A DNA stretch of 64,000 nucleotides from AC-43 sp963728855. GTDB lineage: Bacteria; Actinomycetota; Actinomycetes; Mycobacteriales; Micromonosporaceae. The notes under the pieces were generated by a model, which searched no databases, was not told the DNA's origin, and saw only the letters and a program-made list of their open reading frames with translations. Shown in pieces: positions 1 to 8,797 of this stretch; position 1 is the stretch's first letter; the number at the start of each line of letters is the position of its first letter. The translations under genes and the position numbers were made by a program. The DNA lies in assembly GCA_963728855.1 (NCBI GenBank), contig CAVSLN010000009.1, forward strand, positions 434,001 through 498,000, read 5' to 3'.

Positions 1-1248
1 GGGGCGCTGGCGGTGCGCCGGCCACCCCTCGGCCTCGCGGGCATCGGGCTGTTCGGCCTGATCGGCATCGCCGCCGCGGTGAGCCGCCCGAACGCCGGCC
101 CGCTGGCCGTGTTCCCGGCGTTGCTCGGGGCGGCGGCCGGCGCCGCCGTCCTGGCCGGCCTGCTCCGCCCGCGCGATACCGAGGACCCCGGGTCGCGGCG
201 GCGCTTCCTCACCGAGGCGCTCGCGTTCTTCGGCGGCGCGCTCGCGCTCGGCACGGTGAGCCGGCTGTGGGGCGAGTCGCGCGACGTCAGCGCGGCCCGC
301 GACAAGGTCACCCTGCCCACTCCGGTGAGCCCGGCGCCGAACCTGCCCGCCGACCTGGACCTGCCGGACCTGGCCCGGTTCGTCACGGGCAACGACGACT
401 TCTACCGCATCGACACGGCACTGACCCTGCCCCAGGTCGACCCGGCTACCTGGCGGCTGAAGATCCACGGGCGGGTGCGCAACCCGATCACGCTGAGCTA
501 CGCGGACCTGTTGGCCCGTCCGCTGATCGAGCGGTACGTCACGCTCACGTGCGTGTCCAACGAGGTGGGCGGCGGGCTGGTCGGCAACGCGCGCTGGCTC
601 GGCGTACCCGTGAAGGACCTGTTGGCGGAGGCCGGCCCGCTGCCCGGGGCGGACCAGGTGGTCGGCCGGTCGGCGGACGGGTTCACCGCCGGCGCGCCGA
701 CCGAGGTGCTGATGGACGGGCGGGACGCGCTGCTGGCGGTGGGGATGAACGGCGTACCGCTGCCGATCCCGCATGGGTTCCCGGTCCGGCTCGTGGTGCC
801 GGGGCTGTACGGGTACGTCTCCGCGACGAAGTGGCTCACCGAGCTGGAGCTGACCAGCTTCCACGACTTCAGCGCGTACTGGGTGCCGCGTGGCTGGGCC
901 GCCCGGGCGCCCATCAAGACCGAGTCACGGATCGACACGCCGCGCGACGGTGCGCACCCGCGAGCCGGTCAGGTGGCCGTGGCCGGGGTGGCCTGGGCGC
1001 AGCACCGCGGGATCAGCCGCGTGGAGGTACGGGTCGACGACGGCCCCTGGCAGCCGGCCACCCTCGGCGCGGTGCCGTCGGTGGACACCTGGCGCCAGTG
1101 GTCGTACACATGGGCGGCGACGTCGGGCAACCACCGGCTGACCGTACGGGCGGCGGACAACTCGGGGGCGGTACAGGTCGAGGACGCGGCGCCGCCCGAA
1201 CCGGACGGCGCCACGGGATGGCACACGATCAACGTGACGGTCGGCTGA
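1..1248 (+). CDS. Molybdopterin-dependent oxidoreductase, sulfite oxidase family (5' end outside window)
   Basis: The reading frame is open from base 1, so the true start lies upstream; a GTG at 13 is only an internal candidate. Visible parts in order are a hydrophobic N-terminus with two membrane segments (about residues 5-50), an 'SRRRFL' twin-arginine-like stretch before another hydrophobic segment, the oxidoreductase molybdopterin-binding domain (about 120-290, with the conserved 'TLTCVSNEVGG' Cys region that supplies the Mo ligand), and a C-terminal Mo-co dimerisation Ig-like domain (about 300-410). Family members are membrane-anchored oxidoreductases; the substrate here is unknown. The stop lies inside the 3' end of the convergent whiD gene (20-bp overlap). 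Confidence 0.85.
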   Translation, partial: GALAVRRPPLGLAGIGLFGLIGIAAAVSRPNAGPLAVFPALLGAAAGAAVLAGLLRPRDTEDPGSRRRFLTEALAFFGGALALGTVSRLWGESRDVSAARDKVTLPTPVSPAPNLPADLDLPDLARFVTGNDDFYRIDTALTLPQVDPATWRLKIHGRVRNPITLSYADLLARPLIERYVTLTCVSNEVGGGLVGNARWLGVPVKDLLAEAGPLPGADQVVGRSADGFTAGAPTEVLMDGRDALLAVGMNGVPLPIPHGFPVRLVVPGLYGYVSATKWLTELELTSFHDFSAYWVPRGWAARAPIKTESRIDTPRDGAHPRAGQVAVAGVAWAQHRGISRVEVRVDDGPWQPATLGAVPSVDTWRQWSYTWAATSGNHRLTVRAADNSGAVQVEDAAPPEPDGATGWHTINVTVG

Positions 1249-1639
1249 CCGGGCTCGTCGCGCCCGGCGCCCTGGCCGGCGCGCCGTTGGTGCGCGTGGG
1301 GTCCAGCCGGTTCTCCAGGCGCTTCACGTCGACCCGGTGACGGTACCGGTCGGCCGCGTCCTCCCAGCCGACGGCCAGCAGGCGCAGCCGCTCGGCCTCG
1401 GTGAAGCCGCCCCAGACGCCGTACGGCTCGTGCGTGGCGAGCGCATGCGCGGCGCACTCGGCCCGTACCGGGCACGACCCGCACAGCGCCTTGGCCTTCA
1501 GCTCCCGGCGGTTGCGCGAGGAGCCCCGCTCGCCATCCGGGTGGAAGAACTGGGCACTGTCCCGGCCCCGGCACAGCCCCTTCAGCTGCCATTCCCAGAT
1601 GTCGGCGACGGGGCCGGGGAGCCGTCGTACGTTCGCCAT
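1229..1639 (-). CDS. whiD: WhiB-family Fe-S regulator, WhiD/WhiB3 type
   Basis: A 136-residue Wbl protein. The four iron-sulfur cluster cysteines are C23, C53, C56 and C62, followed by the G[V/I]WGG turn at 74-78 and a basic C-terminus. The N-terminal 'RLPGP.ADIW.WQL' with 'FFHPDGERG' is diagnostic of the WhiD/WhiB3 subgroup. The ATG at 1639 was chosen because an AGGAGG-like ribosome site sits just upstream; longer in-frame starts lack one. WhiD/WhiB3 proteins bind a 4Fe-4S cluster and act with the principal sigma factor in sporulation or redox control. It is divergent from the BldM-like gene and close to guaB, matching the Streptomyces whiD-bldM-guaB and Mycobacterium whiB3-guaB2 neighbourhoods. 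The C-terminal tail is longer than in Streptomyces WhiD. Confidence 0.9.
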   Translation of the reverse strand: MANVRRLPGPVADIWEWQLKGLCRGRDSAQFFHPDGERGSSRNRRELKAKALCGSCPVRAECAAHALATHEPYGVWGGFTEAERLRLLAVGWEDAADRYRHRVDVKRLENRLDPTRTNGAPARAPGATSPVSRPSR

Positions 1640-1822
1640 GCGAGAAGCCTCCTGTATGAGCACCGTTCGAGTTGCTCGATCGTTGGACCGGTGGTACCCC
1701 CGACCTTCCGGTCCTAAGCATCCGGCTATACGCCGGATACCGGGACTGGCCCGGCATATGGCAGAAAGTGCATAATGAACGGACACTTTCGCGGTCCCCC
1801 TGACGAGCGAGGGGCACGACAG

Positions 1823-2563
1823 GTGCGCACGGTCCTGGTGTGCGTACGGACGCCGCTGGCGGCCCAGACGATCGCGGACTGCGCCAGCCGGCTCGGCGTG
1901 GCGCAGGCGGTGCGGACCGCGGTCACCGCGGTCGAGGTCATGGCCCGGCTGGCCGAGCGCCCGGCCGACCTGGTGTTGGTCGACACCGCCCTGATCCAGC
2001 CCGACCCGGTGGCCTTCGTGCGGCGGATCCTCGGGTACGCCCCGGGCGCGACCGTGGTGCTCTTCGGCCCGGAGGACAGCCAGGTCGCCAACGCCGCGGT
2101 ACGGGCCGGGGCGCGCGGGCTGATCCGGGGCGGGGACCAGGACCTCGTCACCACGGTCACCAAGACGCTGCTGCTGCTTAGCCTGCCGCCGCGCGGTACG
2201 CCGGGACCGGCCCGGCCGCCCGCGAGGTCCGTACCCGGGCCGGCCCTACCGCCGGACGAACCGGACCCGGCGCCGAGTCCGGCTCCGCATGATGGGCCGG
2301 TGCCACAGCCGGTGGCCGGGTGGCCCGTACCGGCGCAGCGGGACCGGATGCCGGTGGCCCCGCGCCGGCCGGCGCTGACCAAGCGGGAGCTGCAGGTGCT
2401 GCGCGGGATGGCGGAGGGCAAGAGCAACGCGGAGATCGGCCGGGAGCTGTTCGTGTCCGAGGACACCGTGAAGACCCACGCCCGGCGGCTGTTCCGCAAG
2501 CTGAACGCGCGGGACCGGGCGCACGCGGTGGCGGCGGGCTTCCGGGCCGGGCTGGTGGCCTAG
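1823..2563 (+). CDS. BldM-like atypical response regulator, LuxR-type HTH
   Basis: About 246 residues from the GTG at 1823, where the receiver-like core begins; an in-frame ATG at 1775 would add 16 poorly conserved residues. Order: receiver-like domain (1-120), Pro-rich linker (about 125-185), LuxR/NarL HTH (about 190-245). The HTH matches BldM closely ('GKSNAEIGRELF.SEDTVKTHARRLF'), and the position next to whiD and guaB is that of bldM in Streptomyces. The receiver keeps an Asp at 54, but the acidic pair expected near residues 8-9 is Val-Arg, so Mg-dependent phosphorylation is unlikely. The long linker is absent from Streptomyces BldM. BldM orthology is inferred from the HTH and synteny; a paralogue is possible. 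Confidence 0.8.
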   Translation: MRTVLVCVRTPLAAQTIADCASRLGVAQAVRTAVTAVEVMARLAERPADLVLVDTALIQPDPVAFVRRILGYAPGATVVLFGPEDSQVANAAVRAGARGLIRGGDQDLVTTVTKTLLLLSLPPRGTPGPARPPARSVPGPALPPDEPDPAPSPAPHDGPVPQPVAGWPVPAQRDRMPVAPRRPALTKRELQVLRGMAEGKSNAEIGRELFVSEDTVKTHARRLFRKLNARDRAHAVAAGFRAGLVA

Positions 2564-2600
2564 CTCGTCCGTGCCTGGGCTTGCTACGTGGCCGGGCTTG

Positions 2601-2999
2601 CTACTCGGTGTTTTCCGTGAGGGTGTCGTGGACACCGTCCGCGTACCCTCGCGCGTACTCCCAGGTCACGTAGTGATCGGGGTCGGGGTCGTAGGCCGGC
2701 TCGTGAACCCGCGGCCGGCCTGAGTCGAGCAGGTGGCGCAGGTTGCCGCGCAGCAGGTCCCAGTCGAAGTAGTGCGGCTCGTGGCAGTCCTCGCACTCGA
2801 TGACCAGCCCGCGGACCCCGACCGGGGTGAGCAGCGCCTGGTAGATCTCCAGATCCGCCAGATCCTCCAGCACGTCCTCCCGCTCCGCCGGGGTCAGGGG
2901 GTCGCCGGCCTCCTCGCTCTTCGCCTCATCGAGGTCGGCGAGCTCGTTGGACGGGTCGGCAGGGTCGCCCGCAAACGGATCGATCGGCTCGTCGTGCAC
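2601..2999 (-). CDS. DUF5319 family protein
   Basis: 132 residues, GTG start with a GGAGG ribosome site just upstream. The acidic N-terminus (DPFAGDPADP) and a central 'ECEDCHEPHYFDWD' segment (a CxxC that could bind metal) are hallmarks of the DUF5319 family, a conserved actinobacterial protein next to guaB (Rv3412 in M. tuberculosis). Function is unknown. In mycobacteria sigD and rsdA lie between whiB3 and this gene; neither is present here, where the BldM-like gene takes that place. Confidence 0.88.
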   Translation of the reverse strand: MHDEPIDPFAGDPADPSNELADLDEAKSEEAGDPLTPAEREDVLEDLADLEIYQALLTPVGVRGLVIECEDCHEPHYFDWDLLRGNLRHLLDSGRPRVHEPAYDPDPDHYVTWEYARGYADGVHDTLTENTE

Positions 3000-3194
3000 G
3001 CCTCCACGGTATCGCCGAACGAAGGCCCGCGCCGCATGGTGTCACCCGGCGCGGCGCCCGGCCCGGCGGGTCGCCCCGCCCCGGGCGATTCTCACCCCCG
3101 CCGGGTGGGCGCGGCCCGCGGTGACCCACGGGCGCGGCGGGAGCGGCCGGCCCGGTGGGTACGATATTGAGCACGCTGCCGAGGGGACTTTACA

Positions 3195-4700
3195 GTGGAT
3201 CTTTTGCCCGCCGACGACCTCGCCATCTCCCCGCTGCCGCTGGGGCTGACCTTTGACGACGTGCTTCTGCTGCCGGCCGAGTCCGACCTGACCCCGAGTC
3301 AGTTGGGCACCACGACCCGGCTCACCCGCAACGTAGAGCTCGCCATCCCGTTGGTATCGAGTGCGATGGATACGGTCACCGAGGCCAGGATGGCCATCGC
3401 GATGGCCCGGCAGGGCGGGATCGGGGTGCTGCACCGCAACCTGTCCATCGAGGACCAGGCGCAGCAGGTCGACCTCGTGAAGCGCTCCGAGGCCGGGATG
3501 GTGACCAACCCGATCACCTGCTCGCCGACCGACACCCTGCGCGACGTGGACGCGCTGTGCGCCCGGTACCGGATCTCCGGCGCCCCGGTGGTCGCGGCCG
3601 ACGGTGCGCTGCTCGGCATCGTGACCAACCGCGACACGCGCTTCGTGACGGACAAGAGCGCCCTGGTGCGCGACGTCATGACCAAGATGCCGCTGGTCAC
3701 CGCGCCGGTCGGGGTGAGCAAGGAGGACGCGCTGGGGCTGCTGCGCCAGCACAAGGTGGAGAAGCTGCCGCTGGTGGACGACGCCGGGCGGCTGCGTGGC
3801 CTTATCACTGTCAAGGATTTCGCCAAGAGCGAACAGTTCCCGCACGCGACCAAGGACGAGGCCGGCCGGCTGCGCGTCGCCGCGGCCATCGGGGTGGACG
3901 AGGACCAGTACAAGCGCGCCCGTACGTTGATCGACGCGGCGGTGGACGTGCTCATGGTCGACGTGGCGCACGGGCACAGCCGGGCGGTCATGGAGATGGT
4001 GGCCCGGCTCAAGAAGGAGACCCCGGTCGACATCGTCGGGGGTAACGCCGCCACGTACGCCGGCGCCAAGGCGCTCGTCGAGGCCGGTGCCGACGCGGTG
4101 AAGGTGGGCGTCGGCCCGGGCTCGATCTGCACGACGCGGGTGGTCGCCGGGGTGGGCGTACCGCAGGTCACCGCGATCATGGAGGCCAGCCGGGCGTGCC
4201 GGCCGGCCGGGGTACCGGTGATCGGCGACGGCGGCATGCAGTACTCCGGCGACATCGCCAAAGCCATCGTCGCCGGGGCCGACACGGTGATGCTGGGCAG
4301 CCTCCTGGCCGGGTGCGAGGAGAGCCCCGGTGAGCTCATCTTCATCAACGGCAAGCAGTTCAAGTCGTACCGGGGGATGGGCTCGCTGGGTGCGATGCAG
4401 TCGCGGGGCAGCACCCGGTCGTACTCCAAGGACCGGTACTTCCAGCACGAGGTGGTGGCCGAGGACAAGCTGATCCCGGAGGGGATCGAGGGCCAGGTGC
4501 CGTACCGTGGCCCGCTCGCCGCCGTGGCCCACCAGCTCGTCGGCGGACTGCGGCAGGCGCAGTACTACACCGGCGCGGCCACGATCCCCGAGCTGCACCG
4601 CAGGGGACAGCTGATCCGGATCACCGCGGCGGGCCTCACGGAGAGCCACCCGCACGACATCCAGATGACCGTCGAAGCCCCCAACTACCACTCCCGCTGA
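3195..4700 (+). CDS. guaB: Inosine-5'-monophosphate dehydrogenase
   Basis: 501 residues, GTG start behind a GAGGGGA ribosome site. Catalyses IMP + NAD to XMP, the committed step to GMP. The barrel is interrupted by two CBS domains (about residues 100-220). The catalytic loop 'GPGSICTTR' carries the nucleophile Cys312, and the 'GGNAAT', 'GDGG' and 'YRGMGS' phosphate- and flap-associated motifs are present. Length is normal for bacterial GuaB. It is followed 27 bp later by guaB3, and guaA lies 8 kb downstream. Confidence 0.97.
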   Translation: MDLLPADDLAISPLPLGLTFDDVLLLPAESDLTPSQLGTTTRLTRNVELAIPLVSSAMDTVTEARMAIAMARQGGIGVLHRNLSIEDQAQQVDLVKRSEAGMVTNPITCSPTDTLRDVDALCARYRISGAPVVAADGALLGIVTNRDTRFVTDKSALVRDVMTKMPLVTAPVGVSKEDALGLLRQHKVEKLPLVDDAGRLRGLITVKDFAKSEQFPHATKDEAGRLRVAAAIGVDEDQYKRARTLIDAAVDVLMVDVAHGHSRAVMEMVARLKKETPVDIVGGNAATYAGAKALVEAGADAVKVGVGPGSICTTRVVAGVGVPQVTAIMEASRACRPAGVPVIGDGGMQYSGDIAKAIVAGADTVMLGSLLAGCEESPGELIFINGKQFKSYRGMGSLGAMQSRGSTRSYSKDRYFQHEVVAEDKLIPEGIEGQVPYRGPLAAVAHQLVGGLRQAQYYTGAATIPELHRRGQLIRITAAGLTESHPHDIQMTVEAPNYHSR

Positions 4701-4727
4701 CCCAGCCTTCGAACATCGGAGACCGCC

Positions 4728-5850
4728 GTGCGTGACATCGTCGAGATCGGGCTGGGCAAGAGCGCACGGCGCGGGTACCACCTGGACGAGATCGCCGTCG
4801 TGCCCAGCCGGCGCACCCGCGACGTGGACGACGTCTCGACCGGGTGGCAGCTGGACGCGTACCCCTTCAAGATCCCGTGTGTGGCGCACCCGTCCGACGC
4901 GACCATGAGCCCCACGACGGCCGTGACCCTCGGCCAGCTCGGCGGCCTCGGCGTGCTCAACGTCGAAGGGGCTGTGGACCCGGTACGAGGACCCGACCAA
5001 GCTCCTGGAGGAGCTGGCCGAGCTCGACGACGAGGCCCCCGCGACCCGGCGGCTGCAGGAGGTCTACGCCGAGCCGATCAAGCCGGACCTGATCGCCGAG
5101 CGGGTCCGGGCCATGCGGGGGGGCGGGCAGACCGTGGCGGTGCGGGTCTCCCCGCAGCACACCCTCGCGCTCGCCCCGGTGATCCTCGACGCCGGCGTGG
5201 ACATCCTCGTCATCCAGGGCACCCTGGTCTCCGCCGAGCATGTGTCCACTGTGGACGAACCGCTCAACCTCAAGGAGTTCATCGCGGACCTCGACCTGCC
5301 GGTCGTCGTCGGCGGCTGCACCAACTACCAGACCGCACTGCACCTCATGCGTACGGGCGCGGCCGGGGTCATCGTCGGTATCGGTGCCGATGAATGGTCG
5401 ACGACGGACATGGTGCTCGGCATCCGGGTACCGATGGCGACCGCGATCGCCGACGCCGCCGAGGCGCGCCGCGACTACCTCGACGAGACCGGCGGCCGGT
5501 ACGTGCACCTGATCGCGGACGGGGACATCCGTACCTCCGGCGACATCGCCAAGGCGCTGGGCTGCGGCGCCGACGCCGTGATGCTCGGCGAGCCGCTGTC
5601 GGTCTGCGAGGAGGCGCCGGCCGGCGGGGCCTGGTGGCACTCGGCGGCGAGCCATCCCCAGCTGCCGCGCGGCGCCTTCGGCGTGGCCGGCGACCAGCCG
5701 TTGGGGTCGATGGAGAAGCTGCTGTACGGCCCGTCCGACGACCCGGACGGCGGCCTGAACCTCTTCGGCGGGCTGCGGCGCGCGATGGCCAAGTGCGGAT
5801 ACCGCGACATCAAGGAGTTCCAGAAGGTCGGCCTGGTCCTCGACCACTGA
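4728..5850 (+). pseudogene. guaB3: GuaB3-family IMP dehydrogenase-like protein, one frameshift
   Basis: Two frames join into one 373-residue GuaB3 protein if one G is removed from the four-G run at 4968-4971: the first frame ends '...LGVLNVEG' and the second resumes 'LWTRYEDPTKLL...' with no lost residues. GuaB3 is the CBS-less IMPDH paralogue that always follows guaB in actinobacteria; the active-site Cys loop is replaced by 'GIGADEWSTT', so it is not a standard IMPDH. Because the rest is intact and the indel is in a homopolymer, sequencing error is as likely as mutation. The 13-bp palindrome GTCCACTGTGGAC lies inside it at 5244-5256. Confidence 0.9.
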
Positions 5851-5977
5851 ACCCTTTGTGAGTTGACGGATCGGTAGCCCGGATCAGTACCGCCAAGGCT
5901 CGCCGCCATTGACGCCGCCCGACGGGCCGGCCTACGTTACCGGCAGGTAGCAGGCGGTCGCCCCGCGCCGGCCGCGC

Positions 5978-6847
5978 TCAGGAACCCAGCAGCTCGATGA
6001 GGGACGCCGCGTTGCGCTGGGCGAAGTCGCCGCGGCAGTTGTTCATGAGTACGTGTGTCTGCGCGGTCTGCGCGGTGAGCCGCTTCAGCTTCGGCGCCCA
6101 GGTCTTGAGCTCCTGCTCGGAGTAGAGGTACCCGAATTTCTCATAGATGTCCTTGCTCGTCCACTTGTCGCTGTGCCCGTGGAAGCGCACCACCGCGAGG
6201 TCGCTGGTCGCCTCGAGTACGGGCGGGATCGACGACTTGTACCCCTGCGGCATGTCCACGCTCACATACGGCAGGTGGTTGCGGCGCAGGAACTCCAGCG
6301 TCTCGGCCTGGTTGTCGCCGGCGAACCAGCTTTCGTGCCGCAGCTCCACCGCGATCCGCAGCGGGCTGCACCGCTTGGCCACCTCCAGCAGGTACTGCTT
6401 GTTGGACCGGCGGATGGTGAACCATGGCGGGAACTGGAACAGGATCGCGCCGAGCTTGCCCGCCTCGGCCAGCGGGTCGAGCGCGGACAGGAACCTGGCC
6501 CACACGTCCTCGTACGCCTGCGGGGTGAGGTCGCCGGGGTAGACGTTCTTCTTCTCGGTCTCCGGACGCAGGTCCTTGTAGATCGCGGCGACCCGGGTCG
6601 GGTGCCCGGTGAGGAGGCTGAACGCCTTGATGTTGAACAGGAAGTCCTTCGGGCTACGGTCGACCCACAGCTTGGCGGTGGACTCGGCGGGCGGCGAGTA
6701 GTAGGTCGCGTCCACCTCGACGAGCGGGAACTGGCGGGCGTAGTAGGCGAGGCGCTTCTCGGCCGTGCTGGCCGACTCCGGGTACCAGCCGGAGGCGAGC
6801 AGCGTCTTGTCCGTCCAGGAAGCCGTACCGACAAGGATCTTCCCCAT
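5978..6847 (-). CDS. DUF72 (YecE-like) protein
   Basis: 289 residues with the DUF72 TIM-barrel signature: N-terminal 'GTASWTD', 'YY..QFP.VEVDATYYSPP', 'FLFNIKAF', 'FQFPPWF', 'AVELRHESWF', 'PYVSVDMP', 'VVRFHGH' and C-terminal 'HVLMNNCRGDFAQRNA'. The family is widespread and lacks an agreed biochemical role. The ATG at 6847 begins the conserved part directly. It is divergent from the Hsp70-like gene across 200 bp. Confidence 0.93.
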   Translation of the reverse strand: MGKILVGTASWTDKTLLASGWYPESASTAEKRLAYYARQFPLVEVDATYYSPPAESTAKLWVDRSPKDFLFNIKAFSLLTGHPTRVAAIYKDLRPETEKKNVYPGDLTPQAYEDVWARFLSALDPLAEAGKLGAILFQFPPWFTIRRSNKQYLLEVAKRCSPLRIAVELRHESWFAGDNQAETLEFLRRNHLPYVSVDMPQGYKSSIPPVLEATSDLAVVRFHGHSDKWTSKDIYEKFGYLYSEQELKTWAPKLKRLTAQTAQTHVLMNNCRGDFAQRNAASLIELLGS

Positions 6848-7047
6848 GCGTACCAGTGGACCGCGGTTACCGCCAGGTCGCCAGCCGCCGGAGAAGGCCC
6901 CGGGAAGGCAGGTAACTCTCTGCGCTCACTCACCACGGGTGTTTTTACGCACCACGTAGGTAGACCGGACAGAGAACTACAACCTCCGGCCGCCTACGAC
7001 GACATGCCCGCGCCCGCAACCGGCCGGCGCTGCCGTACCCTGCGCTG

Positions 7048-8751
7048 ATGGCGTACCGGTTGGCGATCGACCTGGGCTCGTCGAACACGGTCGCGGTGCG
7101 GCGGGGACCGGACGGTCAGGTCCGGCCGGTGCTGTTCGACGGCAGCGAGCTGCTGCCCTCCGGGGTCTGTGCCGACGCGGGCGGGACGCTGGTCGTGGGG
7201 CGCGACGCCGAGCGGTTGGCCCGGGCCGACCCGGCCGCGTACGAGCCCTGTCCCAAGCGGCGGGTGGACGACGGTACGGTGCTGCTCGGCGCGTACCCGG
7301 TGGACGTGCCTGACCTGCTGGCCGCGGTACTGGCCCGGGCCGCCGGCCAGCCGGGGCCCGACGACGCGCCGGTACCGGTCGTGCTGACCTGTCCGGCCGG
7401 CTGGGGCGCGCCACGGCGCGGGGTGCTGGCCGAGGCCGGGACGCGGGCCGGGCTGGGCTCGGTGACGCTGGTCGGCGAGCCGGTCGCGGCGGCGGCGTAC
7501 TACGTGACGGTGCTGCGCCGCGAGCTGCCGCCAGGCGAGGCGCTGCTGGTCGTCGACCTCGGTGCCGGTACGGCCGACCTGGCCGTGGTACGTCACGACG
7601 CCGGCCAGGGGTTCGACGTGGTGGCGCAGGCGGGTCTGGACGTGGGCGGCCTCGACGTCGACGCCGCGCTCGTCGACCGCCTCGGCGCCGTGGTCGAGGT
7701 CGCCGCGCCGGATGCCTGGCGGGCGGTGGCGGCCCCGTCGACGCCGGTGCAGCGCCGGGACCGGTTGGTGCTGTGGCAGGAGGTACGCGCGGCGAAGGAG
7801 AGCCTGTCCCGGCTCAGTAGCGCGCCGGTGCACGTGCCCGGGTACGCCGCCGGCCTGCACCTGACCCGCGAGGAGCTGGAGTCGGTGGCCACGCCGTTGC
7901 TGGAACCGGTCGGCGAGCTGGCCGCGCGGGTCGTGGCGACCGCCGGCCTCGGCCCGGGACAGCTGGCCGGGGTCTTCCTGGTCGGCGGCGGCAGCCGGAT
8001 CCCGCTGCTCGCGCGCCTGCTGCACGTCCGGCTCGGGATCGCGCCGACGGTCGTGGAACGCCCGGAGACCGTGGTGGCCGAGGGGGCGTTGCACGCGGTC
8101 GCCTCGACCGGGCCCGCTGACGCGCCGGTCGCCGAGGACCAGCCCACCGACGAACCGGCGGAGCCGGTCGGGCGTTCTCCCCGGCGTAGGTCCAGAAGGC
8201 GCCGGTGGCTCAACCCGGCCACGCTTGTGCTGGGACTGCTGTGCTTCCTCCTGCCGTTCGCGACCGTATCGTGCGGACTGCCGGACGGCTACGGCCGCGC
8301 CAAGACCGGCGGCACGACGACATATACCGGCGTCGACCTCGTCGTGAGTGGTACCCCCGACGTGCCGGACGACCAGCTCCGCCCGCCGGCGCAGCAGCGC
8401 GACGACCGGCTCGCGCCCCAGCCCCTGCTACTCGTCGCGGTGCTGACCGCGATCGCCGCGCTCGGGACCGCGGTCGCCGTACGGGCACCCAGGCGCCGTC
8501 GCGCGGTGGTGGCCGTACTCGCCGCCGCTGTCGCGCTGTGCCTGCTCGCCGGTCAGGCCGTGGTCGTCGACCTGCTCGCGACCCGGGTGCGGGCACAGAG
8601 CGCGCTGCCCCCCGGCCATACCGCCAAGGACTTCGTCGGCACCGGCTTCGGCTTCTGGCTGGCCCTCGTCCTGTTCGCCGGCGCCGCCGCCGGGAACGCC
8701 CTCGGGCTGCTGCGCCGGCGGGCCGGAAGGCGGCACGCTCCGGCACCGTAG
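7048..8751 (+). CDS. Hsp70-family ATPase domain fused to a C-terminal membrane domain
   Basis: 567 residues. Residues 1-350 form an actin/Hsp70 ATPase fold: phosphate-1 'AIDLGSSNTVAV', phosphate-2 'LLVVDLGAGTADLAV', and the adenosine motif 'GVFLVGGGSRIPLL'. There is no substrate-binding domain. A linker and Arg-rich stretch (about 355-390) lead into four predicted membrane helices (about 392-412, 455-475, 485-508, 535-555) with an extracytoplasmic loop after the first. This makes it a membrane-tethered nucleotide switch rather than a DnaK chaperone. The ATG sits six bases after TACCCT (7037-7042 region), an arrangement typical of leaderless transcripts. The specific role is unknown. Confidence 0.82.
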   Translation: MAYRLAIDLGSSNTVAVRRGPDGQVRPVLFDGSELLPSGVCADAGGTLVVGRDAERLARADPAAYEPCPKRRVDDGTVLLGAYPVDVPDLLAAVLARAAGQPGPDDAPVPVVLTCPAGWGAPRRGVLAEAGTRAGLGSVTLVGEPVAAAAYYVTVLRRELPPGEALLVVDLGAGTADLAVVRHDAGQGFDVVAQAGLDVGGLDVDAALVDRLGAVVEVAAPDAWRAVAAPSTPVQRRDRLVLWQEVRAAKESLSRLSSAPVHVPGYAAGLHLTREELESVATPLLEPVGELAARVVATAGLGPGQLAGVFLVGGGSRIPLLARLLHVRLGIAPTVVERPETVVAEGALHAVASTGPADAPVAEDQPTDEPAEPVGRSPRRRSRRRRWLNPATLVLGLLCFLLPFATVSCGLPDGYGRAKTGGTTTYTGVDLVVSGTPDVPDDQLRPPAQQRDDRLAPQPLLLVAVLTAIAALGTAVAVRAPRRRRAVVAVLAAAVALCLLAGQAVVVDLLATRVRAQSALPPGHTAKDFVGTGFGFWLALVLFAGAAAGNALGLLRRRAGRRHAPAP

Positions 8752-8797
8752 CCGATCCGCTCGGCGGGAGCGCGTCCCGCCGCCCTATTCTCTTGCC

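Noticed and set aside
3042..5000. Long minus-strand open frame opposite guaB/guaB3
   Set aside because: His/Arg/Val-rich shadow of a high-GC coding region; no ribosome site or family match, and guaB is certain on the other strand.
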